Source of the DNA: Kroppenstedtia eburnea
GTDB lineage: Bacteria; Bacillota; Bacilli; Thermoactinomycetales; DSM-45169
Length of the DNA stretch: 64,000 bases
Direction of reading: 5' to 3'
Assembly (NCBI RefSeq): GCF_013282215.1
Contig: NZ_CP048103.1
Span: 2,170,001 to 2,234,000 of the forward strand
Numbering within the stretch: the first letter of the stretch is position 1; each line of letters starts with the position of its first letter. A model generated the notes under the pieces. The model ran no database searches. It saw nothing but the letters and a program-made list of their open reading frames with translations, and was not told the origin of the DNA. This document shows positions 45,471-53,333 of the stretch, piece by piece. The position numbers and the translations under genes are program-made.

Positions 45471-46610
45471 TCACTTGGCTTCCAGTCCGGTACGGCGGAC
45501 TTGTACCTCATAGGTGACCCGGATCGGAACGTTGGGGAAATCTCGATCCCAATCCATTTTTCTCCATAAATCTGGATGGTGAGCCCGGATCAGGTTCCCA
45601 AAATGAAAGGAGTCAACCTTGATTTCCTTCTGCATTTTTCGGACGGTTTTCCGGGTCGTCAGTTCGTAACTGTCGGCGACCCACCGATTCATTTTTTTGT
45701 AGATGCCCGGTTGACTCAAATCATATTTGGCGCAGGTTTTTTCGATGATGTCCCCATTCATTTTGATGTGAACAAGAATCTCGGGGAGCCGGCCACTCCG
45801 CTGTTTCACCCGGATCTTCCGCTTCATTTTCTTGGGCCGGAATACGACCTTCAGATTACTTTTTTTGCCTCCGCAGGGAACGTTAATGGTCTCTCCCCTC
45901 TCTTCGTTCCGCAGACGCAACATCGGCTCACTCTCTTCACGGGATAGGTGTCCGACCAGTTTCCCTTTTTTAAAAACAGCCAATCCCTTCCATTCGATCT
46001 GCTGCGGACTGATTTCCATAAAATTCATCATCGGATGTTTGGCAGGACTGGACAAGTTGATCAGTGTCTTTCCAAAATCTTCGTCGTTATACTTGCCCAT
46101 CCGAGAACCATTTTCCATCATGGTGATGATATATTCCATCGGGATCTGTTCCAGTTTGGGATTTGCTTTCATAGCGTCTTTGGCCTTCCCCTTCACCACC
46201 AAAGGCCACTGGCGACGCCGGATTTCCGGACGTCGCTTCAAACCGTCCACCACTCTGCCGATCCCATCCTTGGCCACCTCTTCACCGAATAGGAGTATCC
46301 GGGCTTGGCCCAAGAACAGCTGTTGGTTGGTCTGGTTTTGAATATCATCCAATGTGTCAGAGACGGTTTTTCCCGTGCCGCTGAAGATCTGCACCGCATT
46401 CTGACCGCTCTCGCCTCCGCCTCCGCCGCCGGAACCGACGATTTTGAGAGGGACCGGTACCTGCACCGAGATCTCATAGCCTTCGGGATGTTTATCAATA
46501 CCAAGGGCGATGACCGAGGTGCGCTCCTCAATCTCCCGAGCGTCCCAACATCCGCCCAACAGGCTGACCGACAACAGACAGAAAAGAAGGTTACGCAGAG
46601 GAGGATACAT
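45471..46610 (-). CDS. gerAC: Spore germination lipoprotein, Ger(x)C family
   Basis: This is the C subunit of a germinant receptor in the inner spore membrane. The 379-residue protein has a lipoprotein signal with lipobox LLGGC (Cys about 21) followed by the family start WDAREIEERTSVIALGID, and later LFLGQARILLFGEEVAKDG. The C-terminal domain is the usual GerAC fold. The ger letter is by type only; the germinant is unknown. It overlaps gerAB by about 20 bases. Confidence 0.9.
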   Translation of the reverse strand: MYPPLRNLLFCLLSVSLLGGCWDAREIEERTSVIALGIDKHPEGYEISVQVPVPLKIVGSGGGGGGESGQNAVQIFSGTGKTVSDTLDDIQNQTNQQLFLGQARILLFGEEVAKDGIGRVVDGLKRRPEIRRRQWPLVVKGKAKDAMKANPKLEQIPMEYIITMMENGSRMGKYNDEDFGKTLINLSSPAKHPMMNFMEISPQQIEWKGLAVFKKGKLVGHLSREESEPMLRLRNEERGETINVPCGGKKSNLKVVFRPKKMKRKIRVKQRSGRLPEILVHIKMNGDIIEKTCAKYDLSQPGIYKKMNRWVADSYELTTRKTVRKMQKEIKVDSFHFGNLIRAHHPDLWRKMDWDRDFPNVPIRVTYEVQVRRTGLEAK

Positions 46611-47748
46611 CAGATTTATTCCCCTTTCTTCCCCGGAACCAGGCGATTCCCAACAGAATCAGCGCCACTGAGAAGGAGGTAATAAATCCATACAACCCTC
46701 CCCGATCCGCCCACTTGAACAACTGCTGCAGATCGGAAGGCCAGAGGGCCAAACCATAGAGGATGGGAGCCGTCCCCCAGGCCAGCCATTTGTGGTGGCG
46801 CTCCTTCAGATTGAACAGGGTGACACCCAGGTCCACAAAGGCACCAAACACGGTCATCATCGTGGTGAACACCGCCACCACCCAAATCGACAGGATGGGA
46901 GATTCCAATCGGGACAAGAGCTGCCCCGGCACCTCCGCCTGCTTGACCAGGTCCATGGTGGGCCACATCAGCGTGGTCAGCTCATGAGGTCCAAATACCC
47001 CGATCGCTGTGGTCAGCGTCACCCAATATCCGATAATCACGGTGAACACCGCCAGCAGATGGGGCTTCAGCGCCTGTTTCGGCTGCTGATAGTAACCCAT
47101 GAAGATATATAAGACGCTGGCACCGGCAAAAGGGAAGGAGGAGGTTAATACACTGTTAAGCAACTGCTTCCCATCCAGTTCAAACAAGGGCAGAAAATTT
47201 TCCAACTCCGCCCCCTGAACCAGTGTCAGGAGGAGGATCGCGATCGGTAAAAAGAGAACCGGCAACAAAAATTCACAGAAGCGGGCGATGATCTGTGGCC
47301 GTTGCACCACTACAATGGTGGCGGAGGCAATCAGGGTACCGACGATCACATCCATGGGGGTCATCGGCAAGATCGCACTGATCAGCACCTCGCCAAAGGT
47401 GCGGGCTACGATCGCCGTCGCCACCAGCCAAAAAATGCTTAAAGCCCCCAGGAAGGGAAGGCTCAACCAGGTTCCTAAGCGGGGATTTTTGTCCGTTCCC
47501 AACAGATCACGGGTGAGTTGAACAATATTTTTACCGGGAAAACGCTTCATCAACAGGGTGATCAGCCCCGCCTCCGCCAGTGGGGTCAATCCGCCGATCA
47601 ATATCGTCCACACTCCGTTGGGTCCCGCCTCTTGAACAATGCCCCGTTGGAACTGGAGAACCCCCACCCCGATCAGCGTGGACATGACCAGTGCGTATCC
47701 TTGGTAGAGGGAAATCGATTGATTCAGTTGCTGTTGGTTTCGGTTCAT
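46591..47748 (-). CDS. gerAB: Germinant receptor permease subunit, GerAB family
   Basis: This 385-residue polytopic membrane protein of the APC superfamily has about ten hydrophobic helices, with family segments GYALVMSTLIGVGVLQFQRG and LVKQAEVPGQLLSRLES. GerB-type subunits bind the germinant within the membrane. The start ATG 47748 overlaps the gerAA stop by four bases (ATGA), so translation is coupled. Confidence 0.92.
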   Translation of the reverse strand: MNRNQQQLNQSISLYQGYALVMSTLIGVGVLQFQRGIVQEAGPNGVWTILIGGLTPLAEAGLITLLMKRFPGKNIVQLTRDLLGTDKNPRLGTWLSLPFLGALSIFWLVATAIVARTFGEVLISAILPMTPMDVIVGTLIASATIVVVQRPQIIARFCEFLLPVLFLPIAILLLTLVQGAELENFLPLFELDGKQLLNSVLTSSFPFAGASVLYIFMGYYQQPKQALKPHLLAVFTVIIGYWVTLTTAIGVFGPHELTTLMWPTMDLVKQAEVPGQLLSRLESPILSIWVVAVFTTMMTVFGAFVDLGVTLFNLKERHHKWLAWGTAPILYGLALWPSDLQQLFKWADRGGLYGFITSFSVALILLGIAWFRGRKGNKSDVSSSA

Positions 47749-49322
47749 GGCGAATTTCCTCCCTCTTCCCGTTGGTGATCCTCCGGACGAAAAAATGTGG
47801 GACGTCTGTCCATCCACCGCCAGGGAACCCGAATCAGGGTGTCTTTCAAGTCCTTCCAGCGCAAAGGCGCAATGGGAGCCATATAGGGGACGCCGAAGGA
47901 GCGAAGCTTCACCAGATGGGCCAACATTAGTAACAGCCCGACCACCACTCCGTACAAACCGAAAAGGGCACCCAGGATCATTAGGGGAAAGCGCAGCAAT
48001 CGCAACGAGATCGCCGCATTGTAACTGGGGTTGGCATAGGAGCTGATGGTGGTCAACCCGACCACGATCACCATCAGTGGCGACACAACCCCCGCTGTCA
48101 CCGCGGCGTCCCCGATCACCAGCGCGCCGACGATCCCGATGGTGGGACCGATGGGGCCGGGAAGGCGGATACTGGCTTCCCGCAATATCTCCACGCTCAA
48201 CTCCATCGTCATCGCCTCCACAATCGAGGGAAAAGGAACCGTGGATCTCCCCGCCGCCAGCGCGATAGCCAAGCGGGGCGGGATCATCTCCGGATGGAAG
48301 GAGACGAAAGAGATATAGAGTGTGGGCAATAACAGAGCGATCAAAAAAGCAGCCGCCCGCAACAGACGAAGAAAGGTGGCGATCATAAAACGATCAAAAT
48401 AATCCTCCGGGCTGATGTAGAACTGGGTGAACACCGCCGGTGCGATCAGAGCGTGGGGAGTGCCGTCGGTCAGGATGCACACTTTCCCCTCCAGGAGATG
48501 GCCCACCACGGAGTCGGGACGCTCCGTGTTTTGAATCTGGGGAAAGGGCGACCATGTGAAATCCTCGATCATCTCTTCGATATACCCGCTCTCCAGCACC
48601 GAGTCGATATCGATCTCCAACAGTCGCCGCTCCACTTCCCTGACCACCGCATCATCGGCGATTCCTTCGATATACAACAAGGCGACGCCGGTTTTGGTCC
48701 GCTTTCCGATCTTGTAATCTTTCAACCGAAGATCCGGATCCCGGAGACGCCGGCGAATCATGGCGGTATTGACACGCAGGGTTTCGGTCATGCCTTCCCG
48801 GGATCCCCGGACCACGGATTCCGCCCGGGGCTCTTCCACCCCCCGTTGCGGCCATCCTTTGACACCGATCACCAGCCCTTCGCTGTAACCGTCCACAAAC
48901 AGGATGGCATCCCCGGACAGCAGGGAGTCGACTATCTCCTTGAGCTGGGAGACTTTTTTGACTTCCTCCGACTGAACCAGACTCTCATAGGCAATCTTCC
49001 ACAGATCTTCCTTGGTCCGGATCTCTTCCCCTTTGATCATCAACGGGCGGAGAACCGATTGATCTATCGTTTTTTTATCCACCAGCCCATCGATGCACAT
49101 CACCACCGCCCGTCGGTCCGGGGTGTATTGGATGGTGAACCATCGCGTGATCAGATCGGTACTGTCCCCGAGGATATTCTTGATAAAATCCGCGTTTTTT
49201 TTCACCTCGAGGAAAACGGGTGCCTCATCCAATTTCTGATTCAGCTTTTCCCGGGACCGCTCCTCCAGCTGTTGTTGTTTTTTCAGGCTTTTCCGGCGTT
49301 GCCAACCTTTTCGCATGTGCAT
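47745..49322 (-). CDS. gerAA: Germinant receptor subunit GerAA
   Basis: The A subunit forms the ion-conducting part of the receptor. This protein of about 525 residues has a soluble N-terminal domain (STDLITRWFTIQYTP), the family stretches LLEGKVCILTDGTPHALIAP and RLPGPIGPTIGIVGALVIGDAAV, and four to five C-terminal helices. The start is uncertain: ATG 49322 is used, with GTG 49328 and ATG 49316 as alternatives behind a distant GGGGGAG. It heads the tricistronic ger operon. Confidence 0.92.
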   Translation of the reverse strand: MHMRKGWQRRKSLKKQQQLEERSREKLNQKLDEAPVFLEVKKNADFIKNILGDSTDLITRWFTIQYTPDRRAVVMCIDGLVDKKTIDQSVLRPLMIKGEEIRTKEDLWKIAYESLVQSEEVKKVSQLKEIVDSLLSGDAILFVDGYSEGLVIGVKGWPQRGVEEPRAESVVRGSREGMTETLRVNTAMIRRRLRDPDLRLKDYKIGKRTKTGVALLYIEGIADDAVVREVERRLLEIDIDSVLESGYIEEMIEDFTWSPFPQIQNTERPDSVVGHLLEGKVCILTDGTPHALIAPAVFTQFYISPEDYFDRFMIATFLRLLRAAAFLIALLLPTLYISFVSFHPEMIPPRLAIALAAGRSTVPFPSIVEAMTMELSVEILREASIRLPGPIGPTIGIVGALVIGDAAVTAGVVSPLMVIVVGLTTISSYANPSYNAAISLRLLRFPLMILGALFGLYGVVVGLLLMLAHLVKLRSFGVPYMAPIAPLRWKDLKDTLIRVPWRWMDRRPTFFRPEDHQREEGGNSP

Positions 49323-49395
49323 CACCACAACCGTTAAACTCCCCCGACATCCGAAAATTATACCTTTTATTCCATAGAAATCCATATGCCCAAAC

Positions 49396-49427
49396 AAAAA
49401 AGACCCGACGGGGTCACCCCGGGTCTC
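49396..49427 (-). terminator. Terminator of the GAF protein gene
   Basis: GACCCG pairs with CGGGTC, with an inner GGGTGACCCC, and is followed by TTTTTTG on the minus strand. It isolates the ger operon from the gene upstream. Confidence 0.85.
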
Positions 49428-49435
49428 GGTTGACA

Positions 49436-50233
49436 TCACTCTTTCGTTTTTCGGGACAGTTCCAGATGCAACAGAGGGGACAATACATTGGCAAAGGCGA
49501 GCAGAAACATTTTCTCATCTTCCGTGTAGGAACGCTCTTCATCCCCGGTCACACTGAGGACGCCCAGAACTTTATCCCCTGTCCGGATCGGGACACAGAT
49601 CAAAGAGTGGTAGGTGGAATGGGCCTTGGGATGTATCTTGAAGCGGCTGCCGGGAGTATGGATTTCCCCGGAAAAAAAGGGTTCGCCGGTCTGGAATGTA
49701 TAGCCGGCGGCGGAATCAGCGATGGAAAGCCGCAACTTCCGCATTCCGTCAGGACTGTGGGCCGCCGCTTCATGCACTTTCAGGGTGCCGTCCCCGGCAT
49801 CGGTGAAAATGCAGATCTTGGGATTGTTCTCCTTGTTTCCGGACATGGTGGCCAGGAGGGAGGACAACAGATAGTTGTAGACATATCTTCGATGCTCCCT
49901 GAAATCCTCGTCGGGTCGGGACAGGATCAGGGAGACTTCCCTCGCCAAAGTGCTGATCGATTGAATGACATAGGATTTTTGTTTACTGTCTGCATCAAGG
50001 GAGCGGACCTTTTGCTCCAACTCCAACAATCTGGAGTTGGACTGCAGGTTCAGGCCCAGAATGGAGACCGAGTCCCCGTTTTTGGCCCTCCACAGAATGA
50101 TCCCTCCCAGAATCACGGCAAACCCGAGCAAGGTGTAGGCCAGCCAAGGCTTGTTGATGATAATTTTCAGAACAAAGTCCATATCCATGGAAGGAATCAC
50201 CGCTTTTTTTATATTCCGGTTGACCCGTTCCAC
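49436..50233 (-). CDS. Membrane-anchored GAF domain protein
   Basis: This 265-residue protein has one transmembrane helix (AYTLLGFAVILGGIILW, about 32-48), a short coiled coil and a C-terminal GAF-like domain. The GAF segments are FFSGEIHTPGSRFKIHPKAH, SLICVPIRTGDKVLGVLSVTG and FTEDEKMFLLAFAN-like SYTEDEKMFLLAFAN. No output domain is present, so it may sense a ligand and pass the signal to a partner. The start is GTG behind AAAGGGGGAAGC. It lies just upstream of the ger operon but has its own terminator. Confidence 0.75.
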   Translation of the reverse strand: MERVNRNIKKAVIPSMDMDFVLKIIINKPWLAYTLLGFAVILGGIILWRAKNGDSVSILGLNLQSNSRLLELEQKVRSLDADSKQKSYVIQSISTLAREVSLILSRPDEDFREHRRYVYNYLLSSLLATMSGNKENNPKICIFTDAGDGTLKVHEAAAHSPDGMRKLRLSIADSAAGYTFQTGEPFFSGEIHTPGSRFKIHPKAHSTYHSLICVPIRTGDKVLGVLSVTGDEERSYTEDEKMFLLAFANVLSPLLHLELSRKTKE

Positions 50234-50270
50234 GCTTCCCCCTTTTTATCCCGTATCTTTTCCTGTTTTA

Positions 50271-50395
50271 GAAGTGTTGTGATTTACTGCCTTTGAAGGC
50301 GGTCGGGATTGGGTTTCACATTTCGTGCCAAAGTTCTTACGAGCCAAAGTCACTCCATGTGAAACCCCACCCTCCCTCTCTTGTTCTCACAACGT
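50271..50395 (+). mobile_element. Foldback repeat element, copy F (worn right end)
   Basis: The left end GAAGTGTTGTGATTT and inner pair GGGTTTCACAT/ATGTGAAACCCC match the family, while the right end (TCTCACAACGTG) is degenerate. It lies in the gap 50234-50532 between the GAF gene and rsmB. Apart from this and the 53-bp relic the gap holds nothing. Confidence 0.7.
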
Positions 50396-50435
50396 GTCTC
50401 ACATTCCTTCGGAAACTTGAATTACCAGACACGCC

Positions 50436-50473
50436 CAAGTCTCACTAGGTTTCGCTACGCTCCCGGTCGTACC
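50436..50473 (-). repeat. Degenerate copy of the 53-bp repeat
   Basis: The minus strand reads GACCGGGAGCGTAGCG followed by CCTAGTGAGACTTG, a diverged version of the core of the units at 45056. It lies 40 bases beyond foldback copy F. Confidence 0.6.
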
Positions 50474-50532
50474 GGGACGGCACACTCCCTGCCACCACCC
50501 GTCTTCCGGTTCATCGGCAACCCTGATCTCTT

Positions 50533-51894
50533 TTATTTCTCCTTGATCATCCGTGCGATGAAAAATCCGTCACTTTCAAAGTGATGGGGCAGGATCTGCA
50601 CCCACCCGTCCCCGGTCAACGCTTTTTCGCGCACCGGGGCGGGCAGGGTGTCGAACAGGGTGGAGTCCGCCTGGAAAGTCGGATGATTCTTGAGAAAAGC
50701 GGTTATCTGTTCCCGGTTCTCCTGCGGCTCCAGGGTACAGGTACTGTAAACCAGGGTTCCGCCGGGGGTCACCAACCGGGCCGCCGCTTCCAGCAACTCT
50801 GCCTGGAGTTGGCGGAGGCTGTCCACCTCTTGCAGATTTTTGGACCATTTGATATCCGGTTTTCGGCGAATCACTCCCCAGCCTGAACAGGGAGCATCCA
50901 GCAACACCCGGTCAAACCGGGCTTCCCCCGTCCCGGGTAACTCCCGCAGATCCGCCTGCCGCACTTCCACCATGGACAAACCCAGGCGGCGCACCTGGTT
51001 TTCAATCAATTTCACCTTGTGGGGGTGGATGTCGCAAGCCAACAGGGTGCCCCGGTTTTCCATCCGTTCAGCGAGATGGCCCGTCTTCCCCCCGGGGGCG
51101 GCGCACCCGTCCAGCACCCGTTCCCCGGGCCGGGGTGCGAGAAGCTCGGCGACCAGCATCGAGCTTTCATCCTGGACGGTGAACCACCCTTCCCGGAACA
51201 GACGGCCGGAGGCGGGATTGCCTCCTGTCAGGATCAACCCCTGTCCGGAGAGAGGAGAGAGACGGATTCTCAACCGGGGATCTTCTTCCTGTAACAGACG
51301 GGCCACCCGCTCCCGATTCCCCCGCAGAGGGTTCACCCGGACAGACAGCCCCGGCGGGCGGTTATTGGCTTTCAGCACGCTGTGGGCTGTCTCCGGTCCG
51401 TAGACTTCCACCAACCGGCGGACCAGCCACTCCGGATGGGAAGTGACCAGAGCCAGATCGGTCACGCTCTTCGGGGAATCGGGCAGGGTCCATTCCCTGC
51501 TGCGTCGCAGATAGGAACGCAACACCCCGTTCACCAATCCCGGGATTCCCCGATGGCCCCGTGCCTTGGCGATCTCCACTGTTTCATGGACAGCCGCCCG
51601 GGAGGGAACCCTGTCCAGATACCGGAGTTGATAGATTCCCAGGCGGAGCAGGTGGCGCACCCACGGGTCCAGGGTGTCGATCCCTTTTCTCACCAGCTTG
51701 TTCAAAATCCAATCCAGGGTGTTTTTCCGCTGCAACGTCCCATAAACCAGTTCCGTGGCCAATCCCCGGTCCCGCGGGGAAAGGGAGCTTCGCTTCAACC
51801 TGTCATTCAGGAGCAGATTGCTGTAGGCCCCCCGCTCCTCCACGGCGATCAGGACATCCAATGCCACGTTCCGCGCAGAATCCGGTCTCGTCAT
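50533..51894 (-). CDS. rsmB: 16S rRNA m5C967 methyltransferase RsmB
   Basis: RsmB methylates C967 of 16S rRNA. The 453-residue protein has the N-terminal NusB-like domain (RNVALDVLIAVEERGAYSNL) and a SAM-binding domain with VLDGCAAPGGKTGHLAE. The two catalytic cysteines are in DAPCSGWGVIRRKPD and YSTCTLEPQEN. The start ATG 51894 overlaps the fmt stop by one base (TGATG); the long upstream extension is fmt read in another frame. Confidence 0.95.
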   Translation of the reverse strand: MTRPDSARNVALDVLIAVEERGAYSNLLLNDRLKRSSLSPRDRGLATELVYGTLQRKNTLDWILNKLVRKGIDTLDPWVRHLLRLGIYQLRYLDRVPSRAAVHETVEIAKARGHRGIPGLVNGVLRSYLRRSREWTLPDSPKSVTDLALVTSHPEWLVRRLVEVYGPETAHSVLKANNRPPGLSVRVNPLRGNRERVARLLQEEDPRLRIRLSPLSGQGLILTGGNPASGRLFREGWFTVQDESSMLVAELLAPRPGERVLDGCAAPGGKTGHLAERMENRGTLLACDIHPHKVKLIENQVRRLGLSMVEVRQADLRELPGTGEARFDRVLLDAPCSGWGVIRRKPDIKWSKNLQEVDSLRQLQAELLEAAARLVTPGGTLVYSTCTLEPQENREQITAFLKNHPTFQADSTLFDTLPAPVREKALTGDGWVQILPHHFESDGFFIARMIKEK

Positions 51895-52838
51895 CACCCT
51901 AAAATTTCTCCCGGCTCCATCTGACGACCCCGGTAAAATTCCGCCGCCGTCATGCGGCGTTTGCCCGCCGGCTGGAGTTCCTGTATGCAGAGCGCTCCAC
52001 CCTCCCCGGCGGCCACGATCACACCCTCTTCTGTCTGGGACAACACCGTTCCCGGAGCTGCGGCTTCCCTCCCGGGAACCGGCTCCGCTCTCCAGATCTT
52101 CAGCGGCTTTCCCTTCCAGAGGGTGAATGCCACCGGCCAGGGTCGCAATCCCCGGATCTGATTCACCAGATCCCATGCGCTCCGGCTCCAATCGATCCGC
52201 TCATCCTCGCGCCGGATATTGGGGGCATAGGTGGCCTGACTGTCATCCTGGGGCACGGGTTGCACCCTTCCCTCCAACAGGGCGGGAACCGTTTCTCTCA
52301 ACAGCTGCGCCCCCACCCGGGCCAGTTTGTCATGGAGGGTGCCCACATCATCAGCTTCTTCGATGGGGATGGAACGGTGAGCCAACATGTCTCCGGCATC
52401 GAGGGCTTCCACCATATACATGATCGTGACCCCGGTTTCCTTCTCCCCCCGGATCAGGGCGTGATGGATGGGCGCCCCGCCCCGGTACTTGGGAAGCAGG
52501 GAGGCGTGCACATTGATACAGCCGTAGCGGGGGGTCTCCAGGATCTCCCGGGGCAATATCTGACCGTAGGCCGCCGTGACGATCAAGTCCGGCTTCCACT
52601 CCAACAATCGGCGAACATTTTCCGGATTTCGCAATCTCTCCGGTTGAAACACCGGCAGGCCCAGCTCCATCGCCGCCACCTTCACCGGGGACGGGGTGAG
52701 TTCCCGTTTTCTCCCCCGGGGGCGATCCGGTTGAGTGACGACACCCGCCACCCGGTAACCCTCTCTGACCAGGGTTTGCAAAGAGGGCACCGCAAAGTCC
52801 GGAGTACCCATAAACACCATCCGCACTTCACTCGCCAT
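51894..52838 (-). CDS. fmt: Methionyl-tRNA formyltransferase
   Basis: Fmt formylates initiator Met-tRNA. The 314-residue protein has the N-terminal [13 protein letters not shown], the catalytic segment [21 protein letters not shown] with the Asn-His pair, and the downstream Asp in ALDAGDML. It lies three bases after def and is coupled to rsmB. Confidence 0.96.
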   Translation of the reverse strand: MASEVRMVFMGTPDFAVPSLQTLVREGYRVAGVVTQPDRPRGRKRELTPSPVKVAAMELGLPVFQPERLRNPENVRRLLEWKPDLIVTAAYGQILPREILETPRYGCINVHASLLPKYRGGAPIHHALIRGEKETGVTIMYMVEALDAGDMLAHRSIPIEEADDVGTLHDKLARVGAQLLRETVPALLEGRVQPVPQDDSQATYAPNIRREDERIDWSRSAWDLVNQIRGLRPWPVAFTLWKGKPLKIWRAEPVPGREAAAPGTVLSQTEEGVIVAAGEGGALCIQELQPAGKRRMTAAEFYRGRQMEPGEILG

Positions 52839-52841
52839 GGA

Positions 52842-53312
52842 TCAATCTTCCTCCCGTTTCGGCTCAAACACGCGGTCGGCGATATCGGTGAAGAGGATTC
52901 CGTTCAAGTGGTCCACCTCATGCTGCAAGATCCGCGCCAGATAACCTTCCGCTTCCAGTTCAAAAAATTGTCCCTGCCGGTCCCTGGCTTTCAGCCTCAC
53001 CTTTTCCGCCCGCCGCACCTCTCCCAGCAGGCCCGGGATACTGAGGCAACCTTCCGGGGGAGCCAGCTGCTCTCCCTCTTTGTCAAACAACTCAGGATTG
53101 ACCGCCTCGATCAAACCGTTGCCGTCATCGACGACGATCACCCGTTTGGAGATACCCACCTGGGGGGCGGCCAAACCGACACCGGGGGCATCGTACATGG
53201 TATCAGCCATATCGTCCAACAATTTGTGCAGACGTTCGTTGAATTTCGTGACCGGTCTGGCTTTCTCCTTCAATATGGGATCCGGCACCAACACAATTTT
53301 GCGAATGGCCAC
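52842..53312 (-). CDS. def: Peptide deformylase
   Basis: Def removes the formyl group from nascent proteins. The 156-residue enzyme has the three motifs GVGLAAPQVG, EGCLSIPG and QHEVDHLNG with the metal-binding Cys and two His. GTG 53312 is chosen because AAAGGAGG is nine bases upstream; a TTG three codons earlier touches that signal. It sits between priA and fmt as in Bacillus. Confidence 0.96.
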   Translation of the reverse strand: MAIRKIVLVPDPILKEKARPVTKFNERLHKLLDDMADTMYDAPGVGLAAPQVGISKRVIVVDDGNGLIEAVNPELFDKEGEQLAPPEGCLSIPGLLGEVRRAEKVRLKARDRQGQFFELEAEGYLARILQHEVDHLNGILFTDIADRVFEPKREED

Positions 53313-53333
53313 GGTCTCCAACCTCCTTTATAC

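Noticed and set aside
51895-52191. 99-codon N-terminal extension of RsmB
   Set aside because: It is fmt read in another frame, Gly/Arg-rich; the ATG at 51894 fits the family start.
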